Source: Acidovorax sp. RAC01 (GTDB taxonomy: Bacteria; Pseudomonadota; Gammaproteobacteria; Burkholderiales; Burkholderiaceae_C). Taken from it: a stretch of DNA of 64,000 nt. This document shows, piece after piece, positions 62,198-64,000 of the stretch. Location of the stretch: positions 3,591,501 to 3,655,500 of the forward strand of contig NZ_CP016447.1 in assembly GCF_001714725.1 (NCBI RefSeq), written 5' to 3'. Under the pieces are notes generated by a model. That model was not told where the DNA came from. It searched no databases and saw nothing but the letters and a program-made list of their open reading frames with translations. The position numbers and the translations under genes were made by a program. Positions within the stretch are counted from its first letter, which is position 1. Each line of letters begins with the position of its first letter.

Positions 62198-62571
62198 AGA
62201 GCCGACCTTGCCTGTAGTGGGTCAGCTTCAGGCTGATCGGAGTCACTCGCAATCCTGTGCATGAATGGCAGCAATCGCCAACACGTGTCGTTCAACGCCG
62301 CCTATCGTGAGCGATGGCTTCACCTCCGGGTCGGCCGTTTCCCGCCTACTGGCTCTGGCCTCGCCCTTGGGTAGGGACTCGCGGAGCGAAGGAAGCAAGC
62401 ACGAAGCGTGGTCAAGCGGGATGTTCGTTGTGCCGTTGTTTGCCAGGTGAACAGAAAATCTCTCGCCCCTTGAGGTCATCTTGACCTGTACTTCTCCAAG
62501 GTGGACTCCATTCCACCAACTATGTTGTCAATTGAATCGCCCCGGGTTCCGCGGAGGCTGTTTGGTTTAAG

Positions 62572-63483
62572 TCAGGTCACCACAGCAGTGGCCTGATTGG
62601 CGAATTGCCGGTAGTAGTTTGCCTCAGCCTCAGCAGGCGGGATATACCCGATGGGTTCGAGCAGGCGATGGTGGTTGAACCATGACACCCATTCGAGGGT
62701 TGCAAACTCCACCGCCTCCTTGGTTTTCCAGGGTGCCCGGCGGTGGATGAGTTCTGCCTTGTACAGGCCATTGATGGTTTCCGCCAAGGCGTTGTCGTAG
62801 CTGTCGCCCTTGCTCCCTACCGATGGCTCGATGCCTGCTTCTGCCAATCGCTCGGTATATCGAATACTGACGTATTGGGAACCTCTGTCCGAGTGACAGA
62901 CCAGGCTGCCATTGCGCTCAGGCTGACGGGCATAGAGCGCTTGCTCCAGGGCGTCGAGCACGAAGTCGGTACGCATCGAATTGCTGACTCGCCAGCCCAC
63001 GATGCGCCTGGCATACACATCAATGACGAAGGCCACGTACAGCCAGCCCTGCCAGGTCGAGACGTAGGTGAAGTCGCTGACCCACAGTTGGTTGGGCCTC
63101 TCTGCCCGGAACTGCCGGTTTACCCGGTCCAGCGGGCACGCAGCCTTGGCGTCACCGATGGTGGTGCGTACGACTTTGCCCCGCATCACTCCGCGCAGTC
63201 CCATGCTGCGCATCAGCCGCTCGACAGTACAGCGAGCTACGGTCACGCCTTCGCGCGCCAGTTGCCGCCACACCTTGTCGGCGCCGTAGACCTGCATGTT
63301 GGCCTGCCAGACGCGTTGAATCTGCGGCATCAGCAACTCGTCGCGTTTGGCACGGGCGCAGCGCTTGTGGGGCTGGCGCAGCAGCGCGGCATGACGTCGA
63401 TACGCCGACGGGGCAACCTGCAGAACCTTGCAGAGCGGCTCGACCCCGAAAGCATTGCGATGCTGGTCGATGAAGGTCTTCAA
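62572..63483 (-). CDS. IS3 family transposase OrfB (catalytic part)
   Basis: 303 aa. HTH_21-type segment '[20 protein letters not shown]' then the integrase core with complete DDE: '[12 protein letters not shown]' (Asp), '[13 protein letters not shown]' (Asp) and '[16 protein letters not shown]' (Glu). The ATG overlaps the orfA stop by 4 bases; in this family OrfAB is usually made by a -1 frameshift, and a GCGTTTTTCGCC stretch in the 3' part of orfA is a possible slippage site. Confidence 0.95.
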   Translation of the reverse strand: MKTFIDQHRNAFGVEPLCKVLQVAPSAYRRHAALLRQPHKRCARAKRDELLMPQIQRVWQANMQVYGADKVWRQLAREGVTVARCTVERLMRSMGLRGVMRGKVVRTTIGDAKAACPLDRVNRQFRAERPNQLWVSDFTYVSTWQGWLYVAFVIDVYARRIVGWRVSNSMRTDFVLDALEQALYARQPERNGSLVCHSDRGSQYVSIRYTERLAEAGIEPSVGSKGDSYDNALAETINGLYKAELIHRRAPWKTKEAVEFATLEWVSWFNHHRLLEPIGYIPPAEAEANYYRQFANQATAVVT

Positions 63484-63803
63484 GACTTCAGGCGGCGGTC
63501 GAGCTCCGCCTGGGCGAAAAACGCGCTGGCCAGCTTCAATATCTCGTTGGCCCGGCGCAGTTCCTTGACCTCGCGCTCCAACTCCTTGACCCGCTGTGCT
63601 TCGGCTGTGGTGACGCCTTCGCGCTTGCCTGCATCAACTTCGGTGCGCTTGACCCATTCGTTCAACGTTTGTGGCACGCAACCAATCTTGGGGGCAATGG
63701 ATTCGATGGCTGCCCACAGTGACGGGTACTCCCCGCGCTGCTCCTGCACCATCCTCATTGCGCGCTCACGCACCTCGGGTGAGAACTTGTTCGTCTTCTT
63801 CAT
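63480..63803 (-). CDS. IS3 family transposase OrfA (DNA-binding part)
   Basis: 107 aa. HTH_Tnp_1 domain '[20 protein letters not shown]' and '[20 protein letters not shown]', then the leucine zipper '[20 protein letters not shown]' that joins OrfA and OrfAB. Complete; together with orfB it makes a potentially active element. Confidence 0.95.
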   Translation of the reverse strand: MKKTNKFSPEVRERAMRMVQEQRGEYPSLWAAIESIAPKIGCVPQTLNEWVKRTEVDAGKREGVTTAEAQRVKELEREVKELRRANEILKLASAFFAQAELDRRLKS

Positions 63804-64000
63804 GGCTCAATCCTCTCAGAGTGTTGAGCCTCCTCAAAACCCGGGGCGATTCATTCATCTGCTCTGAGCGCCTGTAGATCAACATCGGTGGAGTGCAAGT
63901 TCAAGAAGACGCTCAGCGCCGCAAGCGGCCCCATGATCGTCCGAGATGCGACAGATAGCACTCGACGACGATTTGGAGGGCTGGCCTCAGTCCTGTCGCC

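Larger units (their letters stand above)
61601..62532. other. Gene-poor interval with long inverted repeats
   Basis: No gene can be supported; a minus-strand frame of 78 codons (62479-62243) is the best candidate and is weak. It contains hairpin GCGGC-AAAC-GCCGC (61713-61726), the near-perfect palindrome at 61726-61747, and the inverted pair 61747-61762/62182-62197. The right end meets the IS3-family element. Confidence 0.45.
62533..63853 (-). mobile_element. IS3-family insertion sequence
   Basis: About 1.32 kb. The ends TGAATCGCCCCGGGTT (62533 on) and its complement (to 63853) match, continuing with GGAGGCT in both. Two overlapping genes (orfA, orfB) read on the minus strand. No matching 3-4 bp target duplication is visible at these ends (AAT versus TTC). 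Confidence 0.9.

Noticed and set aside
61831..62479. Minus-strand frames of 154 and 78 codons
   Set aside because: Cys/Arg/Ser-rich or lacking motifs, no ribosome sites; one crosses the inverted-repeat end.
62530..63856. Target duplication of the IS3-family element
   Set aside because: Flanking triplets AAT and TTC differ; none can be claimed.
24701..64000. Integrase or att repeat proving a complete integrative element
   Set aside because: I found no tyrosine or serine recombinase and no second copy of the tRNA 3' end in the window.
1..64000. CRISPR array
   Set aside because: No regularly spaced direct repeats were seen on either strand.

Overview
The window looks like a chromosome segment of a Comamonadaceae betaproteobacterium, closest in feel to Acidovorax and relatives. 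The reasons are the high GC content, the run of conserved genes (tex; ygfZ | mltG-tmk-holB-pilZ-tatD; tolB-pal-cpoB-tcdA-tRNA-Lys), and a short A/T-cored repeat that I recall as common in this family. Nothing was searched; all family calls come from reading translated sequence and motifs.

Region 1 (1-24,830) is ordinary core genome. It holds a DUF72 protein, Tex, an HDOD protein, a patatin-like lipase, a membrane GGDEF/EAL protein, an iron alcohol dehydrogenase, an HSL-type hydrolase, a thioesterase-GNAT fusion, ygfZ facing mltG-tmk-holB-pilZ, tatD with an ankyrin gene, msbA, and tolB-pal-cpoB-tcdA. It ends at tRNA-Lys(TTT) and a strong terminator. Beyond the tRNA there is no further recognisable housekeeping gene, so the tRNA looks like the boundary of a large accessory block.

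Region 2 (24,831-34,380) is a patchwork. It has an orphan gene and gene scraps, an intact indolepyruvate-ferredoxin-oxidoreductase-like gene (with GntR, AraC and cupin neighbours, and two matching operator-like palindromes), then a graveyard of cut genes: an IS66 remnant, a truncated SDR, and a frameshifted, truncated nuclease.

Region 3 (34,381-49,070) is stress and defence cargo. A SRAP/YedK gene and a umuDC pair diverge from what was one LexA box, now split by an IS1595-family insertion. Next is a tightly packed four-gene minus-strand operon: two large unfamiliar proteins (one ending in a DUF2726 nuclease-like domain), a CD-NTase and a 2TM SLATT effector. The last two form a CBASS-type anti-phage module. 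After an EEP nuclease comes an NrtR-like regulator facing a four-gene, overlapping operon (metallophosphatase, PD-(D/E)XK-like protein, unknown, ADP-ribosylglycohydrolase), with two copies of a 19-bp palindrome between them.

Region 4 (49,071-59,422) starts with an IS256-family element carrying a target duplication. It continues with genes typical of integrative/conjugative elements: small envelope proteins, XRE, H-NS, YqaJ exonuclease, DUF932, DUF3223, and a 'hydrolase or metal-binding' protein. Several of these genes have look-alike leaders (terminator hairpin, then TTCAAGGAG, then ATG). Region 5 (59,423-64,000) has a GIY-YIG endonuclease with internal repeats, a stretch without genes but with long inverted repeats, and an IS3-family element at the right edge. 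No integrase, CRISPR array or rRNA was seen.
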